NCBI RefSeq assembly: GCF_026151205.1
Contig: NC_087082.1
Coordinates: 4,567,408-4,631,407, forward strand
Source of the DNA: Bolinopsis microptera
Lineage: Eukaryota; Ctenophora; Tentaculata; Lobata; Bolinopsidae
DNA length: 64,000 nucleotides
Reading direction: 5' to 3'
Positions within the stretch are counted from its first letter, which is position 1. Each line of letters starts with the position of its first letter. Of this stretch, positions 49,407 to 61,719 are shown piece by piece. The notes under the pieces are model-generated. The model had not been told where the DNA came from. It saw only the letters and a list, made by a program, of their open reading frames with translations, and did not search any database. The translations under genes were made by a program, and so were the position numbers.

Positions 49407-52087
49407 CCCATTAGGGACGACGAGTTTTAAAGTTTGCCGATTTTGATGCCGTTTAACACACTAGGTCACTTTACAGCAAAAATGAGATATCCAAAAAAGC
49501 TAATCTGTATCTCGTTTACTTTAAAAGATACAGCTATGGTCGCATACGACCCACTCGTCCGGGTCGCAAACGACCCATCACGGTTTTTCGGCTTTAACTT
49601 CTGAAACAACAGACGTTAGGATAAAATAAAATAAAAAGCATAAGTTAAAAACATATGGTCAATACTGTGTGACTCTAACTTTTTAAAAATAAAGAATTTG
49701 GGTCATTAACGACCCACTCGGCTCACTTGCTTATTACTACATATGTCCATGTAACTTCTTGAATTCAGCCTAAAGCATGACATCATAAGTTCAAAATCGC
49801 CTCTCAGCAAGTGATAACCATCATAAACTGCAAAAAATCGGTTAAATGGGTCATTAGCGACCCACTAAGACCACAAAATCGATTAATTAAATATAATGTT
49901 GTCAAACTTTTACAAATATTAGTATAAAAACATGTTATATCTTGGTCATTACTCCTGTACCTTGATTTAAATTTTAAAATCGATCAACTGGGTCAATAAC
50001 GACCCACTCGGAAGTTGAACCACGACATTAATTATCAGTATCATGTTGTTCTACCATCAAGAAAGACACTCGTAGGTCTTAATTCCACGCAAACCACGGG
50101 TGGCTGACTACTAGCCCTTCTGAGATCTGGAGTCTCACGGTAATCTGCAGATCACGTCACCCAATGACTGACGAATAATGGGCAGAATTGGATTGATAGG
50201 TAGGTGAGTTTATCAGCTGTTAGTACACGACCGTAATGTCGTGAGACAGCAAACAACATGCCTATCTTTTCCCGATTCCTAGAACGTCCAAGAAGAACTA
50301 TACAACTGCTGGATTCAGATTTCAGATGGCTGCATCTACTCTCTTCGCAGCTCCCTTTCTTTACTTCTTAGGGGCCGTTCATATATTACGTAATCACTTA
50401 TTGGACAATTTTTACGCCCCCCCCCCCCCCCCCCCCCACCACATATAGCTATTATGTCAAAATTACACAAGCTTAATCATTTGGAAACTCCCCTCCCTCT
50501 CGGCCGATTACGTAATACTTGTTTTCGTTTTGAAAGCTGCTTCGTTGTTGCGGGGTTTGTTACCCAAAACGAGGTAGTTGTCTGAGAGATTGCAGGTTGC
50601 AGCACCGCCAGCCAAATGGGGGGGGGGGGGGGGGCTTTTTCCTTGTCCTTCTTCACAGAGCTGTAGATGTAGCCATCTGAATGCAGCAGTTGTTTAGTTA
50701 TTCTCGTACTTTCTAGGAATGAAAAAAACATATTGGCATGTTGGATTAGAATATGCAATTTGACCACTCGTCTTTCAGTATTTACCCAAGGTTACATGAT
50801 ATCTCGTATACTTCGTTCAGGGGATTTTTCTTGAGTGACATGATCTGATCACCGTGGGACCCTGGGTCTCAAGCGGTGGGTTGTAGCAGGTCGTTTACCA
50901 AGATTCGAAATTGACGAAAAAGGTAACAGAATCTAATAAGCAACAACAACAGCATGGCTATTACCTAGCAAGTTAGGAACGAGGGCCGATTCCTTTTCTT
51001 TTGCGGCACGGCCACGGTCCTTTCGGTACAGATTTCCACGCACCATAGTATTATAGTCAGGACGCAACTCCAGGCATATGCAGTAGTGTTATTCTCGCAG
51101 CTCTTTGATGAGTGATGACGGCCCTTCAGTTGGCCCTGGATCTCAGAAGGGCTAGTAGTCAGCCACCCGTGGTTTGCGTGGAATTAAGACCTACGAGTGT
51201 CTTTCTTGATGGTGGAACAGCATGATACTGATAATAATTGATGAGGTGGTTCAACTTCCGAGTGGGTCGTTATTGACCCAGTTGATCGATTTTAAAATTT
51301 AAATCAACGTACAGGAGTAATGACCAAGATATAACATGTTTTTATACTAATATTTGTAAAAGTTTGACAACATTATATTTAATTAATCAATTTTGTGGTC
51401 CTAGTGGGTCGCTAATGACCCATTTAACCGATTTTTCGCAGTTTATGATGATTATCACTTGCTGAGAGGCGATTTTGAACTTATGATGTCATGCTTTAGG
51501 CTGAATTCAAGAAGTTACATGGACATATGTAGTAATAAGCAAGTGAGCCGAGTGGGTCGTTAATGACCCAAATTCTTTATTTTTAAAAGGTTAGAGTTAC
51601 ACAGTATTGACCATATGTTTTTAACTTATGCTACAGTTTTTCTTTTATCCTAACGTCTTTGTTTCAGAAGTTAAAGCCGGAAAACCGTGATGGGTCGTTT
51701 GCGACCCGGACGAGTGGGTCGTATGCGACCGCAGTTAGTAAACAGCGTCTAGCTCTGTTTGTGAACATCTGATTATCACGGGCTTTTCATATGTCTCAAG
51801 GAAATCGTTGCCCGCAACTATTTTGTCCTCAACAAAATAAGCCTACATAAAGTTTTAATGTCCCAATCAAGGCAAGAAGTAAAGTGAAATATTTTCCAAT
51901 TATGACGACTAATTAGCCTAATTATTTAGTTGTTAGTAATTAATTGGGTCTCGACTGGAAAGTCAATAATGTAGCCCAATAAATTTTGAGCATATGTGCG
52001 AAAGATTCGTTGCGTTTAGTATTATGGTTTGTCCACTATAGCCTCTAGAAAAGGTGGGTCGTAAACGACCCTATCGTCCCTAATGGG
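49407..52087. mobile_element. PiggyBac-like non-autonomous element with large inverted repeat
   Basis: The ends are CCCATTAGGGACGA and its complement, flanked by TTAA on both sides (49403-49406 and 52088-52091), the TTAA-CCC structure typical of piggyBac. Inside, 49539-50127 and 51139-51730 are ~590-bp inverted arms around a ~1-kb spacer. About ten palindromic sites of the form GGGTC-N-GACCC occur, mostly mirrored between the arms. The spacer has long C and G runs near 50418 and 50620. No transposase frame is present. Superfamily assignment rests on the ends and target site only. Confidence 0.82.
50371..50530. mobile_element. Possible nested MITE in the piggyBac-like spacer
   Basis: Starts GGGGCCGTTCATATATTACG and ends near a degenerate complement around ATTACGTAATACTTG. 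A run of about 19 C lies inside. The inverted ends are imperfect, so this is tentative. Confidence 0.3.
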
Positions 52088-52244
52088 TTAAATAAAAATT
52101 TCAGCATCTAAAATATAACTATTCAAATGAGTTTCTGTAATGCAGATTACATGTGAATGGATTTATAAACTGATAGAATACATTTTAGTTCAACAATTTT
52201 ATTAAATAGTCCATTAGCATTAGTGTAAAAAATATTTATGGGCT

Positions 52245-52630
52245 GACTACATTCTTTGTTACTGCTATTTACTTCTTCTCCACCTTCTTCTCTGTCTTTT
52301 TCTTCTCTGCTTCTTCCTGCCTCTTCTTCCTCTCTTCTCTGGCTAAAAAACGGATCTCTCGGTCTGCTCTGCAGAGATCCAGATTTATCCAGTATGATGA
52401 CTCTTTCCAGCCCTTGCCATGGTTGGGATAATAGTTAACTGATTCCTCGTCAGCTGTCTGGATGATCAATGGCCGACAGGAATCTAGCTTATCTGAATCC
52501 ACTTTACCTGCCCGATGGCAACTGATTTAAAAGTCAATTTTTTCAATCTTAAGTGTCTCCTTGCAGAACTTCGAGTCCTCTTCCTGGCATAGCTTGGAGT
52601 TAGCTTTCTTGCTCTCTGGTACATTCAAAA
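52245..52630 (-). pseudogene. Unidentified charged ORF with one in-frame stop
   Basis: On the minus strand a frame reads PESKKANSKLCQEEDSKFCK, is interrupted by a single TAA near 52530, and continues through CRPLIIQTADEESVNYY and GWKESSYWINLDLCRADREI into a Lys/Glu-rich tail (KKKTEKKVEKK) ending in a stop. The composition is protein-like and the tail is probably helical. No family was recognised. It may be a terminal exon preceded by an intron, or a decayed gene or element ORF. Confidence 0.3.
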
Positions 52631-54946
52631 CACACAGTGCAACAAATTTTTAGTGAAACAAATTTAAAATTTTATCCTTTATTTTACAATCATAATATAA
52701 TAATATTTATAAGCCTCCGTTTTGAAAGTTTTAAATTTTAATATATTTACATTTCTATTTAAAATTCAATTTAATGTATAAGTCAATAACTGGCCGCCAA
52801 AGCCGCGCATTCTTGAAAACAGGATTAAATTGTTTATGATTATACGATAAATAGAAATAAATTTAAACTATCCGTGGTTTTTTTTAATGAACTATAATCT
52901 TACCTAAATCCAAAGCCAGCTTTGTAAAATTTACTATTAGATCATAATATATCGTCAATTCTCAATATTTACAATGCAACATTTCATTAATCTACATACA
53001 AGCGTACTCCAGCCCCTGCACGCATCCGTTCTTATGCGGCGCGGCTCAAGCCGCGCACGCACGTATTATTTTATACTTTTTGCTTTCTAATAAATATCGT
53101 GTCAATGTGTACGTCTAAATGTTCATGTTTTGTGTAAACCGAATCCAATTGAGATTAGTGACAAGGATAAGGACCCAAGTGCCTGTACGGCTTTTTCGGA
53201 CCCCTGTGGACCACTACTCTTGAAATCGCTCTACAACTATTGAACATTTATAACTGTTATATAATATATAACGTCATTTGACAATTATTATCATTAATCT
53301 ACAATCTAACTGTCTTGCTGAGGGGGAGGAGTAAACGCTTCACAAACTAAAATATAATACTTACAACATACAAAATTTAAAACCATCAACACGGTTATAG
53401 TTAATATCAAGGGCCAATTTGGTATACCGCTATTTCGTTGTAATATCTAGTATATCTTTACATTTTAATACAATAATGAAATACAATAGGATACATGTTT
53501 CGAGAAAGAAAGGTTGGTCCGATTATTAACAAAAGTAAACAAAAGTCCATCAGGGACTCCACGGAGTCGAAAAAGGTACACGGCTGCTGTCTGGTGCTGC
53601 TAGGCATTTATTGATCAAGATGTTTTATTGTATTGGTTTTTGATGATTCTATTGTTCGTGACTAATCAAGTTCTAAATGAGGGGTATAAAGTGCTGCTTA
53701 AGATACTTCGTCATCTCATGTCCAGTATAATGAATAAGATAGTAAACAATACAGTTTCAGTAGTTGACCCATACAGTTAAGTCCGTCATAACTCACAATT
53801 GTTTAATCATCTGTCAATTGTCACACAGATTGAGCTTTCTTAAATTTCGCTCATATGCATCAGTGTGCATCTTTGTCTATTTACCTCCTTTTCTGCTGCA
53901 GCACCAGTTTTCTCTGGACTTTTCTCGACATTTCGTTTCCGTGTCGTTTCTCCTCGTGTCATACCTCAAATTATTTGTTATATAGTAGTGTTGAAAGTAT
54001 TAAAACTAAGTTCTAGCTTTGTTATAATATTGGAAATCCTGCCTTATCTATTTTAACAATCCCAATAAATGTGTCTGTCTGTCTGTCTGTCTGTAATTTA
54101 CGAACGGTTTAATCAAGGAAACGGTAAGAGATATGGGATTGGTTTTTCGATATAGTGCCAACAAAACTTTGACGAAGCCCTCGCTCTCGCCCTCACCCTT
54201 ACCCTCGCCCTTACCCTGTCCTTGCCCTTGCTCTCGGCAGGGGACCTCAAGATTCAAGATATACTATCAAGTATTACTATTAGATACCTGATGGGCATTT
54301 ATAATTAAATTACAGTGGGTTTGAACTGAGAGAGTCCCACCAGCCGCCTGTGCTTGATTTCTACTTCTAGTTTGTTCTATTTAAACTATGCACTCAACAC
54401 AGTAAATTGAATTAAACTTTTGCACGATGAATCAGCCCTGCCGAAAGATCCTGAATGAGTAGAAAACTGGATAGAGAAATGGCTCTTTCTGTTTTGTAAA
54501 TGTGCTACAGTGTTTCACTCGAAAATTAAGCATTTCAGAGTATATTTTGCTTCATGGGTTGTCTATAAACTATTACAGGAATTTTGCACTCATGTAGAAG
54601 CTTCTAGGACCTCCACAGCCCAAAATACCACATGTGTGACTTCTCACTCTATATGCAAAACCAAAAATTGTATATTCCATGTAACTTTAACATTTAATTG
54701 GAAGGGAAATATTTTAGGGTATATTTTTTGTTATTTTATAACTTTGGAGGACTTCGCCGCTTCGACGCGCCGCGCAAACTAGCATTCTTGCTTCGCAGAG
54801 CAACGATCTCGACGGATTGACATCGTCAATCAATTTATAACTCAAATATAAATGTGCAAGTCACATTCTTCCTGAAGTTCCTCGCACAAATTTTTTAAAT
54901 CGTAAATTGAAAAAACAATGGTGGTTGGACACATTTTTTACCATTA
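52631..54946. other. Non-coding stretch with simple repeats
   Basis: No supported gene. Visible are a CpG-rich patch at 53020-53070, a (TGTC)n microsatellite at about 54068-54095, and a pyrimidine-rich degenerate repeat (CCCTCGCCCTTACCC units) at about 54176-54240 that is complementary in style to 23391-23411. Confidence 0.45.
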
Positions 54947-55845
54947 TAGTAGAGGCTCTTACGGGCTTTGTCTGCTAGATACACTAAAATCACCAGACCC
55001 ATCTTAAAAGACGTATTTTTGACCGTAGAATCGATTAAAAGTAGTTAGAAGTGTTTAAAATGGGGGGTTACCTGGTTTTATTTTGAAAAAAACGATTTTT
55101 GGCCCCAAAAATGGCCATTTTTTGAGGTTTTTTAGAAATTTCGACAGGTTAATTCAATCGAAAAGCTTAGATATTTTGGGTTCTTGCACATTTTTATTTG
55201 CCGCACTAGTTAATACCAATATAATAGGCATACACAAGAGTTTACCTGGTCAAAATTTTAAAAAACCTCCCAAAAAAAATGTTTTTTTGCGCGCTAAATT
55301 TTTTCTGCTCTTTACACACCCACAATGAAATATTTTTGCCCACAAAGTGTTTTAATACTGTTCAACAATACTATTTGATAGTTTTTCAGCGTAAAAACAA
55401 GTTTTGAAAGCGGAAGAAAAAATTATATTTTTCGTGGTGCTGAGCACTTTGAAATTTTTTGAATAAAATCGAGCGCTACCGTAAAATTTTAGTAACCCTT
55501 CCCTGAAACTCATTTAAGTTTTTGTACCGGTAGTGTTTTGTCCTTTTCTGAAGTTCATGCCTTCTCTGGCTTAATTTCATATAATATTGTTTAAAACAGC
55601 ACAGTAAAGTGTTTTATAATAGTAGAGTGCCATTTCTAATACTTCAATGTTATATTGTTGAGATACCTTTACTTGGCTGATTACCTTTTGTTAATACAAT
55701 TTCACCAATTTAGTATTGCATTGCTTATATGACTATTTGGATTTATAATTTATCGATTGTGGGTATGAATTAACTTTTGGTTCACAATCAACAATAAAAT
55801 GTCTACTGTATGGTACCCTTACAAGATTAATTATAGATCTTTTGA

Positions 55846-56262
55846 CAGGAATGCCTGACTTAAACCCCCTCATCCATCACTCATTCTGTGTTACCTGTTG
55901 GATGTGGAGGAACCCTACCACAAACTGAAATATTGTAAAGGTACCCTTCAGTACATAAATAGAGCACTGTAAATAATATAGATTAGTTACTGCTATCTTC
56001 TCAATGCAATTTTGAATACATGTCAGGAACACCTGACTTAAACCCCCTCATCCATCACTCATTCAGTGTTGCCTGTTGGATATGGAGGAAATCTACACCA
56101 CAAAGTGGAATATTGTAAAGGCACTCTTCAGTACACATAAAATAGAGCACTGTAAATAATATAGATTAGTTGCTGCTATCTTCTTAACATGATTTTGAAT
56201 TTATAAATAGTAGTAGAGTAAATGTCAGGAATGCCTGACTTAAACCCCCTCATCCATCACTA
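55846..56262. repeat. ~180-200-bp tandem repeat, 2.2 copies
   Basis: Units starting CAGGAATGCCTGACTTAAAC begin at 55846, 56023 and 56226. The first two contain the further shared blocks TGTAAAGG and AGAGCACTGTAAATAATATA; the last is partial. Confidence 0.85.
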
Positions 56263-56399
56263 ATTTCGAATAAATGTATAGATGCTGCATTGAATTCATG
56301 AAGATATCATTCGTTTTGAGCAATCATTCCCTTAGCTCCCCCATTCTTTGATTGTTTCAAAGAAGTAGTCAAACTACAATATGTATTGTTTAGTTACAT

Positions 56400-56537
56400 C
56401 TTTAGGTAGGGTGCCCCGCTTAAAGAACTGGATTCTTCCAGGAAGCATCCCGTGCACAGACCTTGGTCTACATATATATTAAATTATTAACCATTCATTC
56501 TGTATATTGTGCACGAAAATTTATTTCAATCAAAAAC
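56400..56537 (+). mobile_element. 3'-terminal fragment of a copy B-type LINE
   Basis: About 137 bases matching, in opposite orientation, the 3' end of copy B at 24475-24610: TTTAGGTAGGGTGCCCCGCT through GCACGAAAATTTATTTCAAT and then an A run. Upstream of this the two loci do not match, so it is either a severely truncated copy, a different subfamily, or a SINE that borrowed the LINE tail. The tandem repeat at 55846-56262 may be its 5' part. Confidence 0.75.
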
Positions 56538-57144
56538 ATCTATTGCTTGTTATTTAAGCCATTTCATCTCTAGTAGATTCAAATAATTTCTGCAATTCTG
56601 AATTATGTTGCTGAACAAACTTGACAATCACCATTAGAAAGAAGGTGACATGTTTATGGACCCAGAACTAGCTAAGACAGCTAAGACTCTGTGTACATGC
56701 GAATCACTTCAAGAATCTTCTTGATGAAAGAAGCTTGTGTGGTTTGTTAAAAGACTTCGATCCGCTCACAGCCATGCAGATTAAGACGAATTTAGATCGA
56801 CATTATTTTGATAACAATGAAAACTCAAATGGTTTGATTTTTAGCTAAATTACCATAATTATTATAATTAATTAAATACAGGCTGACAATGTTTCATTTC
56901 ACAAAATGTATCTGAATAATGTAATTTTAACTGAATCTTAAGCTGTTCAAAAAGCTTTGTTAGATGATGTTATCGATGCTGTATAAGTTGAAACCTTTTG
57001 ATGATGAGAGGTACATGAACAAACCTACACTAAACAATACTACATTCCAGCTTGAAACGAAATGAGTGGAGTTGAACGACGCCTGTTTATCGAAACTACA
57101 TCAATCAACTTTTCAACTATGCAGGTTATTAATGAAATGAAATG

Positions 57145-57420
57145 AAATACTACTACTTTGTCGGAACTAAGTCCGATCTACGCCAGATAACCCCCTCCAT
57201 ATATCCCTGTCCCGCATCAGAGTTCACAGTTCCTCTTTTGAGTTTGTCCCAATTTCCTTCAGTAACATAGACAAGTAGCTTTGTCTTGGTCGGCCTTGCT
57301 GTGCTCTACAATGCATAGGTTTCCATTAGACTAAATCACTGGCAAGTAGCTCAGGATGTCTGATGCAGTGTCCTGCCATTTTTAGTCTCCTGCTTCGTAA
57401 CTTGATTGACAGCCTTGGTA
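57145..57420 (-). pseudogene. LINE reverse transcriptase C-terminal fragment
   Basis: The minus strand reads RRLKMAGHCIRHPELLASDLV, then GRPRQSYLSMLLKEIGTNSK and RDRDIWRGL, with several stops. This is the characteristic C-terminal region (AGHC-RHPE ... GR-R-SY ... RD-W) of a non-LTR element. It probably belongs to the element whose ORF1 fragment is at 57560-58184, with the intervening ORF2 deleted. Confidence 0.65.
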
Positions 57421-57559
57421 GACTACCATACAAAATTATATTACTGATTAAAAATTATATCACACATTTTTGTGTGAACATTTTCAAATCGTTTGGGTGG
57501 GTGCAACACCCTTTGGGTGGGTGCGCACCCACCCGAACCTACACGGTGGAGCCATGCCT

Positions 57560-58184
57560 GCTTTGGCTATATGTTTCATTTCCAAGACCAACCGCTGATG
57601 GATAACTCGATCTTCAGGTGATCGATCTGGAGAGATGAAAACAGTCTTAGGATCTTCACACAGTCTCAGCTTTTTGGCATTTACTAATATCTGATGAACG
57701 GTAAGTTAGAATTATCTAGCGAAACTTTGACTGGTCTAGTCTTGTTGGCTGATTTTCTCCCAACCCAGATAGCTTCAAAACGTGGTTTTTCTTCAATCTG
57801 CTGAAAAATCACGGTAACTTTATTGCACAGTTCCTCTTCATCAGTCTCCTTCAAACCAAAGATGAGCACATTCCTACTGCGATCCTCTTCCGATACACCA
57901 TTCTGTACAACCTTTTTTAAATTCTCTTCTGCAAGCACAGGTGCATTTTTAGTCACAGCTTGACTGTATGACTTCATCTCAGCTTGGACAGTGTCTTGAA
58001 CGGCGGTCTTGACGGTGGAGTGCATGGATTCCAACTGCTTCGATTTAGTTTCCAGAAGTTCAGCCTGCAGCTTGATAACAGTACTTTGCGATCGGATAAG
58101 ATCGCTCTTCAACTCCTCCATATCTTTCTTGTTATCCAGAAACGTACTTACATGATTATCGGTAGTCTGATACGCAGAATACAA
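57560..58184 (-). pseudogene. LINE ORF1-like coiled-coil/RNA-binding fragment
   Basis: On the minus strand a coiled-coil segment (about 58150-57960; many Leu/Glu/Lys heptads) is followed by EEDRSRNVLIFGLKETDEEE, then AIWVGRKSANKTRPVKVSL. After a frameshift near 57700 it continues LRLCEDPKTVFISPDRSPED and QRLVLEMK. Such coiled coil plus RNA-binding-like modules are found in ORF1 of several LINE families. A further open stretch at 58186-58497 could be its N-terminal side but has no recognisable motif. Confidence 0.65.
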
Positions 58185-59103
58185 ATTATAAATGTTTTAC
58201 TGAAACTGACTTCACTGGCTTTTTGAACGTTTCAACTGAAAACTCAGATTTATTGTCACAGTTCGTAGCTTCCGCGAGTTCAGTGATCCAACCGTTATAG
58301 ACCTCATACTCTTCAGTAATGTAGCTAGGTAGAATAAACTGACAATCTTTGAAGAGTATCCATTTCCTCCATCGATTACTTGTACTTGTATAAAGTAAAA
58401 ACACAGTACCAGCAAAATGGCAGTTGTAATGTAGCGATAAAATAGAGATATGAGCTAGATTATCAACACGTAAAAAAAAACTGTAAAACTGTATCATAAT
58501 ATTATTATGCTTTTAACATCATCTGTTGTGATATACATGACAAAGGGTTGGAAATGTACAGTAACCTTACTATATTGCAATTACACAATATTATGTGAAC
58601 GACCCCTAACCCCTTATCTAAGGCTCTATAAGTATTGAATAATGATAACTGCAGGATTTCAAAATGTACAAGGCATCATATCAAAGATTGCATATGCCCG
58701 AAAGAAGGACAAATCCAATTTGGCTCTCTGGATGTATGGAAAGCTCTCAACCTTCCAGAAAAGGACTGGTTAACGGAACACTTAAATCCCTCCGACAGGT
58801 AATTATTATAAATAATAATTTAGTCTACACTTCATTATGTCAAATCACCTACCATAATGAAGAACTAAAATTGTTGTGTTACGTAACCAAGTTACGTAAC
58901 CAAGTTTAATGTGACTCAATTTTGGTGGAACTTTAGAATTTGGACGTTATATCTATCATGTTCATCTTAAATCTCATATTATATACTCAATATTCAATTA
59001 AACAGACAAAGATAACCTCTCTAGGCCCTCTGGTGGTGACGTATAAGTGCTTTCTCAGTACTTTCTCTCGCTTTTGGACAAATCCAGTGAGTTAACTTTT
59101 TAT

Positions 59104-59270
59104 CAGTGGTCGACCGGGGGCAGGATTCTGACCGGGGCCGGGGAGCCCCAATATAGCCGGGGCCGGGGCTGACCACTGAGAATTGGCCGGGGCCAGGGTT
59201 TACCCCCGGAGAATTGCCAATCTTTGGCTGGGGGTTGTGATTTTGGCCAGGGGGCACCGGGCGACCACTG
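59104..59270. mobile_element. 167-bp hAT-type MITE
   Basis: Ends CAGTGGTCGACCGG and CCGGGCGACCACTG form inverted repeats with a CAG start. The exact 8-bp target duplication CTTTTTAT lies at 59096-59103 and 59271-59278. The interior is rich in GGCCGGGG repeats. The 8-bp duplication and CAG ends are standard for the hAT superfamily. Confidence 0.88.
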
Positions 59271-59533
59271 CTTTTTATGTCACGATTTTAAAACTTTATT
59301 CATAAGTTTATGAAACATCAAAACTCTGCATGCTCTGCATTATGTAAAGTCAGTCATGCACTAGAGCACAGTTCACATATAATAACATAATCCAGCCTAG
59401 GGGAGGGGGTTTGAAATCGCTTGTGCTAGAGTGATTTATACTCAATAGCTATGTGAAAAGTGGCTCAAGGAGGGGAGACCGACGTAAACAATTTTGAATT
59501 GGTAGAAGTTAAGTTTAGGCTTTAATAAAAAAC

Positions 59534-60795
59534 TTCACCGGACCGTTCCAAGCTGCCTACAAAGCTGGCAGGAGCTGTGCCGACCTAGTTTGGGCACAGA
59601 GCATGCTCATATCTGTAGTAATGAAGAAGGAGTTTGAATGGAACAAAGTGAGTATTGACATGTCAGCTGCCTTCAATACCATCCGCAGAGGTACAACAAT
59701 CAGACTACTAGAAGCTGCAGGATGCTCCAGAGACGACCTGAGGCTTGTACAATACCTCATGGCTAACACCACTCTAGTAGTCAGAGTGTGTTCTACTGAC
59801 TCAGAGATGTTCTCTTTCAACATAGGAGCCTCCCAAGGAGACAGCACAGCTGGTAAATTGTTTACCCTCAATCTAGCTGGAGCTGTAGTGCACATAAGAG
59901 CAGTCCTCCCCTCAACCCCCAACCCTCCGATAGCCGATAACCACATGCCTCTTGAGTCCGGCTATTCAGACGATGTAGAGGAGATTGGTGAAGATATGGA
60001 GGAGTTACAGGATATCTTTCAGATCTCCAAGAATATTCTCAGTGAATGGAGTCTCTTTGTCAATGACACAAAGACAAAGTTTACCAGAGTGTATTTAGAA
60101 GAAGTTGGTGCATGTGACGAGTGGGATAATGAACTAAGAGGAAAAGAGGAGTGGAGAAACGAGACGCTTCTTGGTACTAAGCTTGGATCAGAGCAGGATG
60201 CTACTAATAGAATGAATAAAGCTAACACCGCCTTCTGGTCATTTGACAAGCTGTGGTGCCAGGGATCAGAGAGGAGTCAGATAACTGAGAAGAGAAAGAT
60301 CAAATCTACGACTCACTAGTAGTATCAGTGCTCCTGTACAACTGCTGCTGCTGGGCCGTACCTCAGCATGTTCTAGAGTCTGTTGATGTTGTTCAGAGGA
60401 AGCACCTCAAGCGCATCCTACACATCTATTGGCCTAGCTCAATATCTAACAAGGCCCTCTACGCTCGTACCCAGACCAGGCCCCTTTCCGAGAGAGTGGA
60501 AAAGGCACGGTGGACAATGCTAGGTCATGTTCTACGCATTGACAACGACACGCCTGCCTACCAGTCTCTGTTATTTGCTTCACTAGGATGTCAAACACTA
60601 AAGGGACGAGTGGGTAGACACAGGACTAATTTGTATGATATTATTGTGAAAAAGGACCTATTTAAGAGACAAATTTATTTGAAAAATGAAGATGATTTTA
60701 CCAACTTAGTGAACTTAGCAAGAGATAGAGTAGGATGGAGGAGTTTATTTACTTTGAGACATATTGAACGAATGAGTCTTCGTAAGCGTAAATAG
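59534..60795 (+). mobile_element. Non-LTR reverse transcriptase fragment, frameshifted
   Basis: The first frame (about 59534-60319) has AAYKAGRSCADLVWAQSML, DMSAAFNTIRR, GASQGDSTAGKLFTLNL and SGYSDDVEE; these match RT blocks 3 to 5, with YSDD in place of YADD. After a frameshift near 60310 the second frame (to 60795) has LVVSVLLYNCCCWAV, then EKARWTMLGHVLRIDNDTPA and GRVGRHRTNLYD, a LINE C-terminal region. The RT style differs from copies A to F, so this is a separate clade, not assigned. The N-terminal RT part and the endonuclease are missing. Confidence 0.75.
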
Positions 60796-61175
60796 GCCAG
60801 CACTTTGCTGAGCCTCTTTAGGTGCTCTTTTGTTTATAGATGTTATTATATATTTAAAGAATATCATTCTTTTACCACATACATAAGACTTTGCCGTAGG
60901 GTATACAAAAATGTGACCATTCATCAATTTTCAGAGTGCTGTATCTGTACCCGAATAGAAATAAAGGATTTTAATGACACAGTTTTCTTCCGCTCTGAAA
61001 GTGAACGAATTACAAAACAGTCTAGAGAATTCCTCGCCCTGCTGCAGAAGATCAATCCTGGGTTGTGCTCACCAAAGCAAACCTCTTTTTTTGTGTATTC
61101 AGTGTCTTAACTATGTAAAAGACAACTATAACAGGGTGAGTGGTTTCCTCCTGTTTTACTAACATTTAAAAACAT

Positions 61176-61719
61176 CAGGAGGTGACCGGGATTCCCGGTA
61201 CCGGGATTGGCAATTTTGAGCTATCCCGGTCCCGGTCCCGGTCAAATGCTGATTTATTTATTTATGATCCCGGTCCCAGTCCCGGTCCCGGTTAATTCGG
61301 GATTCTTGGTCCCGGTCCCGGTCCTGGTCCCGGTCAATCACTCAAATTTGCCGGGATTTTGACCGGGATCTTTTACATAATTTCATTCACTGTGATTTTA
61401 AGTTTTTCCTTTCATTCATTGTGAATTTCATCTTTAAATATCCTCTGAGCCAAATACAACAATGTTTAAAATTGCTTAACAAGTTTGAGTAATAAATTAT
61501 GATCATGAATTAACCAGTAATCGACCGGAATTCCCGGTACCGGGAATCCCGGTACCGGGATTGGCAATTTTGAGCTATCCCGGTCCCGGTCCGGTAAATT
61601 GATAATCTCAATTTTGAGCTGTCCCGGTCCCGGTCCCGGTCCCGGTCCCGGTCCCGGTCAAGTCACATTTTGTATCCCAGTCCCGGTCAGGCCTGAAATC
61701 ATGTCCCGGTCACCTCCTG
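61176..61719. mobile_element. 544-bp hAT-type element filled with CCCGGT repeats
   Basis: Inverted ends CAGGAGGTGACCGGGA and its complement, flanked by the exact 8-bp duplication AAAAACAT (61168-61175 and 61720-61727). The interior consists largely of CCCGGT hexamer runs plus two copies of a segment containing TTGGCAATTTTGAGCTATCC. No coding capacity. The duplication and CAG ends place it in the hAT superfamily. Confidence 0.9.

Noticed and set aside
53764-54056. Overlapping hydrophobic small ORFs as membrane peptides
   Set aside because: AT-rich chance frames; no start context, splice sites or conserved pattern supports them.
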